64,000 bases of DNA, from positions 1 to 64,000 of the forward strand of contig CANHGK010000011.1 in assembly GCA_947460235.1 (NCBI GenBank), given 5' to 3'. Below, piece after piece: positions 27,480-37,259 of the stretch. Within the stretch, counting starts at the first letter, position 1, and each line of letters opens with the position of its first letter. This stretch comes from Paenibacillaceae bacterium (GTDB lineage Bacteria; Bacillota; Bacilli; Paenibacillales; CANHGK01). The notes beneath the pieces were generated by a model. That model was given only the letters and a program-made list of their open reading frames with translations. It searched no databases and was not told the origin of the DNA. Both the position numbers and the translations under genes were made by a program.

Positions 27480-28521
27480 TGATTTTGATTTTGATTTACC
27501 TTCAGACCGAATTGCCCAAACACCATTAGCAAACAGGATTGACTCAAAATTATTGGTTATGGATCGGATTAATGGTCAATGTACGCATACTCAATTTAAT
27601 TCATTCCATCAATTTCTGCAGCCTGGGGATTTATTAGTTCGGAATAATACGCGTGTAATTCCGGCTCGTTTGTATGCGCGAAAAACCGAAACGGGTGCCA
27701 AAGTCGAAATGCTTTTGCTAACCGAACTTGAGCCGAACGTTTGGGAAGTACTTGCTAAGCCTGCGCGTCGATTAAAAGAAGGCATGTTACTCGACTTTGA
27801 AGTTGGTGAGTTTTTCACAGCAGAAGTGCTTGAAGAACGACCCGACGGTCGCAGAGTAATTAAATTTCAATACGTCGGAATTTGGCTTGAGTGGATAGAG
27901 AAACTAGGTGAAATGCCACTTCCACCATATATCACACAAAAGTTGGATGATCGGGAACGGTACCAAACGGTATTTGCTAAAGAAAACGGCGCCGTTGCAG
28001 CACCAACCGCCGGTTTGCATTTTACGGATGAATATATAGATTCCTTATGTGAAATGGGTATTGAATTCGCTGATGTAACGTTGCATGTCGGATTAGGAAC
28101 ATTCCGCCCAGTGACTGCTGAAACGATCGATGCTCACGAAATGCACTCAGAATGGTACAAGCTTGAACAAGATGCGGCTGATGCAATTAATCGTGCTCGG
28201 CGTGAAGGTCGAAGAATTATCCCAATTGGAACAACTGCATGCCGTGTACTTGAAACGGTTGGAAAACAACTTACAGTGAACGATGAGATAACGGCGTGTA
28301 GTGGTTGGACGGATATTTTTATTTATCCAGGTTACGACTTTACGCTAATTGATGCATTGTTTACAAATTTTCATTTGCCAAAATCGACATTGTTAATGTT
28401 AATTAGTGCGTTATCTAGTAAAGAAAATATCATGCATGCCTATCAGGAAGCGATTGAACAGAACTATCGCTTTTTCAGTTTTGGAGATGCAATGTTTATT
28501 GCTGGACACACAAAAAAATAA
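27469..28521 (+). CDS. queA: tRNA preQ1(34) S-adenosylmethionine ribosyltransferase-isomerase
   Basis: QueA moves the ribosyl part of SAM onto preQ1 at tRNA position 34, giving epoxyqueuosine. Family segments include FDFDLPSDRIAQTPLANR, GDLLVRNNTRVIPARLYARK, the PPYI and YQTVFAKENGAVAAPTAGLHFT motifs (~175) and TNFHLPKSTLLMLISAL near the end. 350 residues is typical. Start is GTG with AAAGGAAGG 8 bases before. tgt follows after a terminator and its own promoter, so the two queuosine genes sit together but can be expressed separately. Confidence 0.97.
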   Translation: MRVDDFDFDLPSDRIAQTPLANRIDSKLLVMDRINGQCTHTQFNSFHQFLQPGDLLVRNNTRVIPARLYARKTETGAKVEMLLLTELEPNVWEVLAKPARRLKEGMLLDFEVGEFFTAEVLEERPDGRRVIKFQYVGIWLEWIEKLGEMPLPPYITQKLDDRERYQTVFAKENGAVAAPTAGLHFTDEYIDSLCEMGIEFADVTLHVGLGTFRPVTAETIDAHEMHSEWYKLEQDAADAINRARREGRRIIPIGTTACRVLETVGKQLTVNDEITACSGWTDIFIYPGYDFTLIDALFTNFHLPKSTLLMLISALSSKENIMHAYQEAIEQNYRFFSFGDAMFIAGHTKK

Positions 28522-28528
28522 AATGTAG

Positions 28529-28580
28529 ACGTCACGATCATGCGGGTTAATTCTACGCATTGGCGTGACGTTTATTTTTT
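28529..28580 (+). terminator. Intrinsic terminator after queA
   Basis: ACGTCACG (28529-28536) pairs with CGTGACGT (28564-28571). An inner ATGCG/CGCAT pairing stacks on it, and TTTATTTTTT follows. Confidence 0.8.
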
Positions 28581-28593
28581 GTCGTCTTTTCAT

Positions 28594-28622
28594 TTGGTAT
28601 TTTTGTAGAACGATGATAGAAT
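28594..28622 (+). promoter_or_regulatory. Sigma-A promoter of tgt-yajC
   Basis: TTGGTA (28594-28599), 17-base spacer, TAGAAT (28617-28622) with the extended TG at 28614. Confidence 0.65.
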
Positions 28623-28643
28623 GGGCAATGGTTAATGTTGTGA

Positions 28644-30193
<1,550 letters not shown>

Positions 30194-30207
30194 TCGTTAA
30201 CTATTGA

Positions 30208-30310
30208 ATTGGACTTAATCTCTTTAGGTAAACATTGATTAATCGTCTATCGTAATTGATATACGGTTTTTTACTGCCAACCAGTAGAGGTTAAGTCCAA
30301 TTTGTTTTTT
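30208..30310. terminator. Long inverted repeat / terminator between convergent genes
   Basis: A 16-bp inverted repeat, ATTGGACTTAATCTCT (30208-30223) with AGAGGTTAAGTCCAAT (30286-30301, one G-U pair), encloses 62 bases and is followed on the plus strand by TTTGTTTTTT. It fits termination of tgt-yajC transcripts. The minus-strand side has no T run. The loop is unusually long and has only weak internal pairing. Confidence 0.6.
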
Positions 30311-30328
30311 ATGGTATTTATTAAAAAT

Positions 30329-30691
30329 TTACGCTTTCCTTCCCATAATTCCACCAATCGTTGCTGCCACGATTACGATTCCGCTCATTAATCCGAACAT
30401 GCCGATTCCACTGTCAAAATTATCGATTAATCCACGTAATGCAATTAGCCAAATTAAATAGCCAATACCACACCATAAACCGTGTAACCAACCAAGAGAT
30501 TGTGATTTTTTCGCAGATAATATGCCGCATATCCAAGCGATTAACGTATGCATAATAATCCCAGTCCATCCATTTGGGTTGATCGGTGACTGCCATGTGT
30601 TCCACATACTTAGTGTGAGTGCAAATGTAATAAATAACAACACGGAAAGCAAAATTCCATATAGTGCAGGAAAACGATGAGCGATTGTCAT
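30329..30691 (-). CDS. TIGR04086 family membrane protein
   Basis: This 120-residue protein has four predicted membrane helices: ~7-27, ~40-58, ~65-90 and ~95-118. It contains the WTGIIMHTLIAWICGILSAKKSQSLGWLHGLWCGIGY stretch typical of the TIGR04086 (YrzE-like) family found between yajC and spoVB in Bacilli. Function is unknown. The start is the ATG that overlaps the stop of the upstream flippase gene (ATGA), with AAGAGG before it; 16 further in-frame codons upstream (beginning at 30739) lie within the flippase gene. It runs opposite to yajC. Confidence 0.85.
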   Translation of the reverse strand: MTIAHRFPALYGILLSVLLFITFALTLSMWNTWQSPINPNGWTGIIMHTLIAWICGILSAKKSQSLGWLHGLWCGIGYLIWLIALRGLIDNFDSGIGMFGLMSGIVIVAATIGGIMGRKA

Positions 30692-32202
30692 GTTGATAAC
30701 CTCTTTTCTTTTAGTAATCGTATTTTTTGTTTCAGCCATCCCCGGTAAAAAACAATCATTAAGATCGTATATACCAAGATGATGATCATTGAACGGTTAT
30801 AGACCGTACCGAATGCATCCGTTAGCGTCCACGCGAAAGGTAAAAAAGCATATCCAGAAATTAGTTTTATGAGATCAGTTGGATGTATATCTTTCCCGCC
30901 CCACCAACCTCTTGTTTGCCAAAAAGCACATGCCGTCGTCCACGTCATTCCAATACCCATCGATAAAATGATTCCTATCCAAGGATCGTCAAAAAGTTTA
31001 GGTAATACCAACATACACATCATTTTAATGATAGAACCTGTAATCGTATTCCACATCGCAAACGATGCACGGCCATCTGCTTGTAAAATGTTTTGTAGTG
31101 GACTTTGCAGACTGACATTAAATCCAAACATCAATAGCATAATCATCCACTGAACATACGATTGATTTCCGTAAATGGCAGCGCAAATTGGCGCTGTGAA
31201 CAAAAGCATCACTGTGTGAAATGGGATACTGGTCCACCAAGAGATGGCCAGCGATTGCCTTACCATTCGCACGACTTCAATTTTTGACTCATCTTCCTTT
31301 GCTTGAGCGATTGCAGAAAACAATCCAGTCGCAACAGACAACGAAATTGATCCGGGAAACATAATCAGTGGGAGTAATGTTGCTTGAATGACGCCATAAC
31401 CACTTAGAATAGCAACGTGAGAAACACCAAAACTGGCTAAACAATACAAAATCCAAATCGATTCTGCCCAAAAGGCGAGCGCGCCAGCGACTTTTTGCGC
31501 AGTAAATGGTAAAGATTCCTTAAAAAGTTTTTTCATTGATAATTGTGCAGAAGAACCGTTGATCTTTTCATTTTGATTATGTTGTTGCTTAAACTTAAAT
31601 TTCCAAATCAAAAATGAGGCGGCTTCTCCAACAAATACACTTCCCATTAATGCACATGCCGTCCATTCAATCGGATATTGTTTCCCGAATTCATAACCAA
31701 TCCACAAGCTAATACATACACGTAATAATGCTTCGGCTGTTTGTGCAAGTGCACCAGTTGTTAATTGACCTTTTCCGAGTGCCAAGCCACGCCACGCTGA
31801 AGATGCCATGACCAAATAAACAATCCACGGCACGATGAGCATAGGCCAAATGAGACGATGATCATGATATAAGTTGGTTACAATCCAAGGTACAGAAATA
31901 AAAAATGTAATGATGCAACCAAGTCCAATTCGACTCGTCCATTTTGATCCAAGTTTAACGGCATCTTGCGTGGAAATCATTTGTTGTCCGGTCCACCGTG
32001 CGAGCACCATTGGAAATCCGCCGCACAACAGCGTTAAGAGTAATAATAAGAGCGGATAACTCATTTGGTATAATCCGATCGCTTCAAGACCAATTAATCG
32101 TGGCAAATAAAACCGCGGAACCATTCCGATGAATCTACAAAACACCGACGCTAAACCAAGACCAATTGTACCTTTCCAAATTGTTTGTGCTCGAAAACTC
32201 AA
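30688..32202 (-). CDS. spoVB: SpoVB/MurJ-like polysaccharide flippase
   Basis: The protein is 504 residues with ~14 predicted transmembrane helices and belongs to the MVF/MOP superfamily of lipid-linked precursor flippases. The N-terminal TIWKGTIGLGLASVFCRFIGMVPRFYLPRLIG and LLCGGFPMVLARWTG segments are typical of SpoVB-type proteins, which take part in spore cortex synthesis. TTG 32202 is chosen because GGGAG lies 9 bases upstream; a TTG at 32211 abuts that site. The yrzE-spoVB-comN neighbourhood supports the SpoVB name, although other MOP paralogues exist in this group. Confidence 0.8.
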   Translation of the reverse strand: MSFRAQTIWKGTIGLGLASVFCRFIGMVPRFYLPRLIGLEAIGLYQMSYPLLLLLLTLLCGGFPMVLARWTGQQMISTQDAVKLGSKWTSRIGLGCIITFFISVPWIVTNLYHDHRLIWPMLIVPWIVYLVMASSAWRGLALGKGQLTTGALAQTAEALLRVCISLWIGYEFGKQYPIEWTACALMGSVFVGEAASFLIWKFKFKQQHNQNEKINGSSAQLSMKKLFKESLPFTAQKVAGALAFWAESIWILYCLASFGVSHVAILSGYGVIQATLLPLIMFPGSISLSVATGLFSAIAQAKEDESKIEVVRMVRQSLAISWWTSIPFHTVMLLFTAPICAAIYGNQSYVQWMIMLLMFGFNVSLQSPLQNILQADGRASFAMWNTITGSIIKMMCMLVLPKLFDDPWIGIILSMGIGMTWTTACAFWQTRGWWGGKDIHPTDLIKLISGYAFLPFAWTLTDAFGTVYNRSMIIILVYTILMIVFYRGWLKQKIRLLKEKRLST

Positions 32203-32265
32203 AATGACCAACTCCCGATTTAACTCTATGCGGAAGAACTGAAAACTTTCCCAAAACTCAAGAAT

Positions 32266-32275
32266 TGGTTATAAT
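32266..32275 (+). promoter_or_regulatory. Possible -10 element of the comN promoter
   Basis: TGGTTATAAT contains a perfect TATAAT hexamer (32270-32275). The -35 region (CTTTCC) is weak. Confidence 0.35.
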
Positions 32276-32329
32276 AAAATAACATTGTCAAATTGCATGT
32301 TGGTAAGGACGAGAGGAGTTCGTGCACCT

Positions 32330-32650
32330 GTGAAAAAGTGGGAAATGGATACCCGATTTTGCTTGGAGCTAGGAATGACGGAACACGAACTTCGGGAAAT
32401 CGTAAAACGATTATGCCAAATTAAGGCGGAAGAGTTTCGGTTTCTTGGTTATAGACAGACGTCTTCACATGATATTTGGTTATGTGTGTGCGGTAAATGG
32501 AAGAAAAATCAGCAGGTTACATTGCATGGGTTGACTGAAGCAATTTTGACGCTGCGAGCGAATATTTGGATGAACTGGTTAACAATGAGTGCCTGGAAAG
32601 GTACATTGGATGAACATATTGGAATACCTGATCTTCCGAACGAATACTAA
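32330..32650 (+). CDS. comN: ComN-like post-transcriptional regulator
   Basis: The 106-residue protein matches the PF13797 post-transcriptional regulator family. The core is HDIWLCVCGKWKKNQQVTLHGLTEAILTL followed by NIWMNWLTMSAWK. B. subtilis ComN (YrzD) controls comE mRNA localisation and translation. GTG 32330 is used because GAGGAG lies 11 bases before it. The gene is divergent from the SpoVB-like gene, the same association as in B. subtilis, and is closed by its own terminator. Confidence 0.85.
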   Translation: MKKWEMDTRFCLELGMTEHELREIVKRLCQIKAEEFRFLGYRQTSSHDIWLCVCGKWKKNQQVTLHGLTEAILTLRANIWMNWLTMSAWKGTLDEHIGIPDLPNEY

Positions 32651-32666
32651 TTAATTTAACGTTTTT

Positions 32667-32707
32667 ATGCGGTTGGGCAAGCATGCGTGTTGCCACCGCA
32701 TTTTTTT
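32667..32707 (+). terminator. Intrinsic terminator after comN
   Basis: ATGCGGT (32667-32673) with ACCGCAT (32695-32701), extended inside by GGGCAA/TTGCC, then seven T residues. Confidence 0.88.
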
Positions 32708-32744
32708 ATGAAAAGTACGTTTTAATTGAAATGGAGGTTTTGTC

Positions 32745-33245
32745 GTGCATCCAGAATCGGTACGAACCATATCTAAAGTATCGGATCAGTTGTTACGTGA
32801 ACGTCTTGAAGTGATACGTGTTTTAATCGAGGAACAAGACCATTATGAAGCTGTATTGCGCGATCAAATTACAAATGAACATTTTTATCATCGGGCAGAT
32901 CGACATCTCAATATTACTGAAGGTGGCGCGGAAGAAATGTATCATGCATTTTTGCCACTAGAAACGGATGATGTGATTTCGATCTTGGTTGGTAACGAAC
33001 GAAAAGTATATCCCGATGATTGGAAGCGCGAGTATTTGCGCAATGGACCTGACGGATTTTTTGTTTGGTTTGATCCAGCAATGGAGAATGATTCGGAAGC
33101 AGATGAACAATTTGGTAAGTATTTAATTGAAAAAATGAAAGAATTTAAGCAACAAGGAATTTTTGATCCAGAGTCAATACAAGCACTTTTTAAAGATATT
33201 GAACAATTGCGCGGAGATACAGAGAAAAATTCGGGAACGGAGTGA
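32745..33245 (+). CDS. Hypothetical protein, first gene of the M42 peptidase operon
   Basis: I do not recognise a family in this 166-residue soluble protein. It is acidic and helical: the first ~60 residues look like amphipathic or coiled-coil helices (DQLLRERLEVIRVLIEEQDHYEAVLRDQI), then a mixed segment (FLPLETDDVISILVGNERKVYPDDWKREYL), then a long charged C-terminal helix. GTG start with ATGGAGG 8 bases before. Its stop overlaps the next start as GTGA, placing it in one unit with the second unknown gene, the M42 peptidase and the thioredoxin. Confidence 0.75.
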   Translation: MHPESVRTISKVSDQLLRERLEVIRVLIEEQDHYEAVLRDQITNEHFYHRADRHLNITEGGAEEMYHAFLPLETDDVISILVGNERKVYPDDWKREYLRNGPDGFFVWFDPAMENDSEADEQFGKYLIEKMKEFKQQGIFDPESIQALFKDIEQLRGDTEKNSGTE

Positions 33246-33577
33246 CACCTATCATGATTCGGTATGGAGAGGAAAAAACTTTTCCAATGCGTGTACAGCG
33301 TCTAATCGTTGTTGGCGAGCAAGTTCGCCAATGGTGGAATGCGACGATTACATTCGAATGGGGACCAGATATGGAGTTTCCGGAAGGGTTAGTGAATCCT
33401 TCAGTCGTGATGATGGTAACACCTTCCGGTGAATTAATTGACAGCGTCATTTTATCGGATGGCACAGACAGTGAATTTGTTCTAGAAGAAGCTGAAAAAA
33501 TAATTTTGCTTGCACATGTAAAATTTCATTTGAATGAATGGATTGGGCTTCGTGCGAGTGGGGGCGACCACACCTAA
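33242..33577 (+). CDS. Hypothetical protein, second gene of the M42 peptidase operon
   Basis: This 111-residue protein is predicted to be mostly beta strand, with no membrane segment or signal peptide. Recognisable text is KTFPMRVQRLIVVGEQVRQWWNATITFEWGPDMEFPEG, but I know no family for it. GTG 33242 overlaps the preceding stop; ATG 33254 is a possible later start without a good ribosome site. Its stop overlaps the peptidase ATG by one base (TAATG). Translation coupling on both sides suggests the four products are needed together. Confidence 0.7.
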   Translation: MTPIMIRYGEEKTFPMRVQRLIVVGEQVRQWWNATITFEWGPDMEFPEGLVNPSVVMMVTPSGELIDSVILSDGTDSEFVLEEAEKIILLAHVKFHLNEWIGLRASGGDHT

Positions 33578-34683
33578 TGACCGAACATTTTGAAGCAACG
33601 AAACAATGGTTAGCTAAACTTGTGAATTTACCGGGCGTGTCCGGATTTGAAGATCAAGTTCGCGTTGCAGTAAAAGAAAAATTAAGTGGTTTGCCGCTAT
33701 TTTGGTATAAAGATCAACTTGGCGGTATTTTTGCGACTCCGGAACATTCAGTAGATCAAGACTTGCCGTGTGTTCTCATTTGCGGACATCTCGATGAAGT
33801 TGGATTTATGTTGACTGGTATGACAGAACAAGGTATGTTGCGATTTCAAGCAATTGGCGGATGGTCGTCCACCGTTTTGCCTGCACAACGTGTAGAAGTC
33901 ATTACACCTAAGGGGCCCGTTCTAGGCGTCATTACTAGTACACCGCCACATCTGCTTGACGATGCGAAGAAAAACATGACACCATCGATCGAACAGATGT
34001 TGATCGACGTCGGCGCTTCATCAATTCATGAGTTGAAATCAATGATGATACGACCTGGCCTTTCCGTAGTTCCATATGGTCCATTTACAGAATTAAATGA
34101 CGGTAAACGCTGGCTCGCTAAAGCTTGGGATAATCGATACGGTGTAGGTTTGGCAGTGGAAACGCTGGAAATGTTTCATAACGAAAATTTGCCTTACCGG
34201 ATCGTATGCGGAGCTACCGTACAAGAAGAAGTTGGATTGCGCGGAGCAAATGCGGCAAGCATGTTAATACGACCTGATATTGCATTTGTTTTGGATGCAA
34301 GTCCAGCGAATGATGCATTTCAATCTGGCCCGCAAACGAACGGAAAGCTCGGGAATGGTGTATTGATTCGATTAATGGATCGTACAATGGTAACCTCACC
34401 ACGTATGGTTGAATGGATCGTTGAAGTTGCTGAATCCGAACATATTTCGTATCAGTTTTATACATCCGCTGGTGGTACAGATGCTGGTCAAATTCATCAG
34501 AGCGGAATTGGCGTGCCTACTGCTGTAATCGGGATTTGTTCGCGGTATATTCATTCGGCAAATTCGATGATCGATCCGAACGATTATTTTTCTGCGAAAA
34601 AATTACTGAGTGAATTACTTCGCAGGTTAACGCCGGAACGTATTGCTTGGCTTCAAGGCGGCCAACTTCCTGAGGAAGTATGA
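33577..34683 (+). CDS. M42 family metallo-aminopeptidase
   Basis: M42 peptidases are dinuclear-metal, large tetrahedral aminopeptidases or glutamyl/leucyl aminopeptidases. Visible ligands and motifs are GHLDEVGFML (His and Asp, ~65-74), AWDNRYGVGLAVE (bridging Asp, ~185), QEEVGLRGANAAS (catalytic Glu pair, ~215), VLDASPANDAF (Asp, ~237) and the late SAGGTDAG...SRYIHS region (His, ~325). 368 residues, slightly above the norm. ATG 33577 follows directly on the previous stop. Substrate specificity cannot be read from sequence. Confidence 0.92.
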   Translation: MTEHFEATKQWLAKLVNLPGVSGFEDQVRVAVKEKLSGLPLFWYKDQLGGIFATPEHSVDQDLPCVLICGHLDEVGFMLTGMTEQGMLRFQAIGGWSSTVLPAQRVEVITPKGPVLGVITSTPPHLLDDAKKNMTPSIEQMLIDVGASSIHELKSMMIRPGLSVVPYGPFTELNDGKRWLAKAWDNRYGVGLAVETLEMFHNENLPYRIVCGATVQEEVGLRGANAASMLIRPDIAFVLDASPANDAFQSGPQTNGKLGNGVLIRLMDRTMVTSPRMVEWIVEVAESEHISYQFYTSAGGTDAGQIHQSGIGVPTAVIGICSRYIHSANSMIDPNDYFSAKKLLSELLRRLTPERIAWLQGGQLPEEV

Positions 34684-34997
34684 TTAGAGAACTAAATGCT
34701 GTCGTGTGGGAACAAATGCGCAATGATTCAGTAAAACGAGCGGTACTGCTTACTACACCATTTTGCGGTACTTGCCAACTTGCTTTGACAATGCTAGAAA
34801 TCATTGCTACAACGAAACCAGATTGGCAAATTGCACAACTATCAGTGATGGAAATTCCAGAAGACGTGCAAAGATGGCAAATTCGCAGTGTTCCTTGTAT
34901 AATTATTGTCCAAGACCATGTTTTGCTTGACCATTGGTACAGAATCGGCTCGGTTACTGAATTGTGGGAAAGACTTGGTCAATTTTTCAAACTATAA
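34680..34997 (+). CDS. Thioredoxin-like protein
   Basis: This 105-residue thioredoxin-fold protein has the active site CGTC at residues 29-32, in TTPFCGTCQ, instead of the thioredoxin WCGPC. The cis-proline segment is RSVPCIIIV (~70-77), with an extra cysteine beside it. No signal peptide, so it is cytoplasmic. It resembles the YtpP-like small thioredoxins of Bacilli. Start overlaps the M42 peptidase stop by 4 bases. A role in reducing a partner thiol is likely, but the partner is unknown. Confidence 0.8.
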   Translation: MIRELNAVVWEQMRNDSVKRAVLLTTPFCGTCQLALTMLEIIATTKPDWQIAQLSVMEIPEDVQRWQIRSVPCIIIVQDHVLLDHWYRIGSVTELWERLGQFFKL

Positions 34998-35021
34998 AAC
35001 ATATTTTAGGAGAGATTACTC

Positions 35022-35453
35022 ATGAAAAAAGTAACAATGACGTTAGACGGCGGTAATGTAGTAGAAATTAAATTATTTGATGCAGACGCACCAAATACGG
35101 TTGCTAACTTCGAAAAATTAGCAACCGATGGTTATTATAACGGCTTAACATTCCACCGTGTGATCCCAGGTTTTGTTGCACAAGGTGGTTGCCCGAACGG
35201 AATCGGAAATGGCGGTCCTGGTTACAACATTAATTGTGAAATCAACCCGAATAAACATGTTCGCGGTTCGCTTGCGATGGCACATGCTGGAAAAAACACT
35301 GGCGGTAGCCAGTTCTATATTTGTTATGATGCATTTCCACATTTGGATGGCATTCACACGGTGTTTGGTCAAGTTACTTCAGGTATGGAATTTGTTGATC
35401 AAGTTCGTCAAGGTACTAAGATGGAGTCCGTTGTCGTTTCTGAAGAGGTGTAA
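35022..35453 (+). CDS. ppiB: Peptidyl-prolyl cis-trans isomerase (cyclophilin)
   Basis: This 143-residue cytoplasmic cyclophilin catalyses proline isomerisation. Active-site text is [26 protein letters not shown] (catalytic Arg in FHRV), then [19 protein letters not shown] and the [12 protein letters not shown] segment. The aromatic side-chain pocket is complete apart from conservative changes. AGGAG precedes the ATG. The gene ends only 5 bases before ribD, so the riboflavin genes are probably read from a promoter upstream of or within this block. Confidence 0.94.
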   Translation: MKKVTMTLDGGNVVEIKLFDADAPNTVANFEKLATDGYYNGLTFHRVIPGFVAQGGCPNGIGNGGPGYNINCEINPNKHVRGSLAMAHAGKNTGGSQFYICYDAFPHLDGIHTVFGQVTSGMEFVDQVRQGTKMESVVVSEEV

Positions 35454-35458
35454 TACGT

Positions 35459-36580
35459 ATGAATCCATGGATGGACGTTCCTGAAGATGAACATTATATG
35501 CGCTTGGCTCTGCAAATGGCCGAGGGAGCGTCCGGACAAACGGGCATGAATCCAACGGTAGGTTGTGTCCTAGTTAACGCTGGACGTATTGTTGGCATGG
35601 GAGCACATTTAGAACGCGGATATGCACATGCGGAAATTCATGCACTTCAAATGGCAGGTTCAAATGCGATCGGTGCAACTGCCTATGTGACGTTAGAACC
35701 ATGTTCACATACAGGAAAGACAGGACCTTGTTCAGATGCACTCATTGCTGCAGGGGTGTCACGTGTTGTGATTGCAACACGTGACCCTAATCCACTTGTA
35801 AGCGGCCAAGGAATTTCAAAACTTGAGCAGGCCGGTCTTACTGTAAGCGTGGGAATACTGGGGCTTGAAGCAGAAACTCAACAAGAAGTTTTTAGACACG
35901 TCATGACAAGAGATATCCCTTTTGTTACTTGTAAAGTTGCGTCAACGTTGGACGGGAAAACCGCTACCGTAAGCGGTGAAAGTAAATGGATTACGAATGA
36001 GCATTCCAGATCTTATGTACAAGCGCTTCGTCATGTTCATCAAGGAATTCTAGTTGGTGTCCAGACCGTAATTGCCGATGACCCGCGATTAACTTCACGC
36101 TTGGAAGTACCTTCAATGCAGCCCATTCGAATTATTGCCGACTCCACGCTGCGCATTCCGTTAGATGCATATGTAATAACTGAGCAACCGCAACACACGA
36201 TCATTTTAACAACCTCAGGTGCAGATCAAATTCGTAAAGATGCGATTCGCGCAAGAGGTGTGACCTTGATTGAGTGTGGTTCAAATACGACTGTTGATTT
36301 GACGTTCGGATTGAAATGTTTGTTAAAAGAACACGGCATAGCATCTATTTTGCTTGAAGGCGGCGCGCGATTAAATGGCGCGATGTTGGAACTAGGTTTG
36401 ATCAGTAAGTTTGTTTTATTTTATGCGCCAAAAATTATTGGCGGTATCATGTCTACACCAAATTTTGATATTTCCGGCATAGCTGCAATGAACGAGGCAT
36501 ACACCCTAGAGCGCATTGCGGTGAAACAATTTGGGAATGACGTTTGCATCTCAGGGTATCCGGTTCGCAAGGAGGGATGA
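35459..36580 (+). CDS. ribD: Riboflavin biosynthesis deaminase/reductase
   Basis: RibD deaminates the diaminopyrimidine made from GTP, then reduces its ribosyl side chain. The N-terminal cytidine-deaminase-like domain has the zinc site in GYAHAEIHAL (His-Ala-Glu) and PCSHTGKTGPC (two Cys). The C-terminal reductase half starts near residue 155 with VTCKVASTLDGKTAT and includes LLEGGARLNGAML. 373 residues, normal. GAGGTG lies 8 bases before the ATG. Only 5 bases separate it from ppiB, leaving no room for an FMN riboswitch. Confidence 0.96.
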   Translation: MNPWMDVPEDEHYMRLALQMAEGASGQTGMNPTVGCVLVNAGRIVGMGAHLERGYAHAEIHALQMAGSNAIGATAYVTLEPCSHTGKTGPCSDALIAAGVSRVVIATRDPNPLVSGQGISKLEQAGLTVSVGILGLEAETQQEVFRHVMTRDIPFVTCKVASTLDGKTATVSGESKWITNEHSRSYVQALRHVHQGILVGVQTVIADDPRLTSRLEVPSMQPIRIIADSTLRIPLDAYVITEQPQHTIILTTSGADQIRKDAIRARGVTLIECGSNTTVDLTFGLKCLLKEHGIASILLEGGARLNGAMLELGLISKFVLFYAPKIIGGIMSTPNFDISGIAAMNEAYTLERIAVKQFGNDVCISGYPVRKEG

Positions 36581-36585
36581 GTAAC

Positions 36586-37254
36586 ATGTTTACGGGATTG
36601 ATTGAGGAAATTGGACATTTGGAAATGCGCGTGCAACAAGGCAAATCCATGCGTATTGGCATACGCGCGCAGAAAGTTCTGGACCAACTCAGTTTAGGTG
36701 ATAGTATCGCGGTGAATGGTGTGTGTTTGACAGTTACTGATTATGATCGATCGCGATTTTATGCCGATGTCATGCCGCAGACATATGCTCATTCCAATTT
36801 GCGACTGCAAACATTAGGTGCGCCGGTTAATTTGGAACGTGCAATGTTGGCGAATGGACGGTTTGGGGGGCATCTCGTTTCTGGACATGTCGACTTAATC
36901 GGTAAAATTCGTTCACGTACCCGGTCAGAAAATGCAATTATCTTTGAAATTGAACCTGATGATCGCGATTATTTGCGTTATATTGTACCGCGCGGCTCAA
37001 TCGCGGTTGACGGGATTAGTTTAACGGTGATGGATGTTTCGGACGAGCACTTCAGTATTTGGATTATTCCTCATACGCTTGGCGAGACGATTTTGTATTA
37101 CCGAGAACCCGGTGACCACGTGAATTTAGAGATTGATGTCATTGCAAAATATACCGAGAAGTTATTAGCACACCGCACCACGGCACCGACAGGACGTTCA
37201 TCACGCCATAAACTTGATGAAGCGTTTTTGGCCGAACACGGGTTTATGGGGTGA
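36586..37254 (+). CDS. ribE: Riboflavin synthase alpha chain
   Basis: It disproportionates two 6,7-dimethyl-8-ribityllumazine molecules to riboflavin and the pyrimidine substrate. Two lumazine-binding repeats are clear: [15 protein letters not shown] with VNGVCLTVT, and [16 protein letters not shown] with [10 protein letters not shown]. 222 residues. GGAGGG is 9 bases before the ATG, inside the end of ribD. Its stop overlaps the region of the ribBA start. Confidence 0.96.
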   Translation: MFTGLIEEIGHLEMRVQQGKSMRIGIRAQKVLDQLSLGDSIAVNGVCLTVTDYDRSRFYADVMPQTYAHSNLRLQTLGAPVNLERAMLANGRFGGHLVSGHVDLIGKIRSRTRSENAIIFEIEPDDRDYLRYIVPRGSIAVDGISLTVMDVSDEHFSIWIIPHTLGETILYYREPGDHVNLEIDVIAKYTEKLLAHRTTAPTGRSSRHKLDEAFLAEHGFMG

Positions 37255-37259
37255 AATAC

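Noticed and set aside
32202-32285. Sigma-E promoter for the SpoVB-like gene (CATAGAGT on the minus strand)
   Set aside because: No acceptable -35 at the required spacing, although sporulation control would make sense.
35453-35459. FMN riboswitch before ribD
   Set aside because: Only 5 bases lie between ppiB and ribD, and no RFN-like sequence was seen in nearby gaps.
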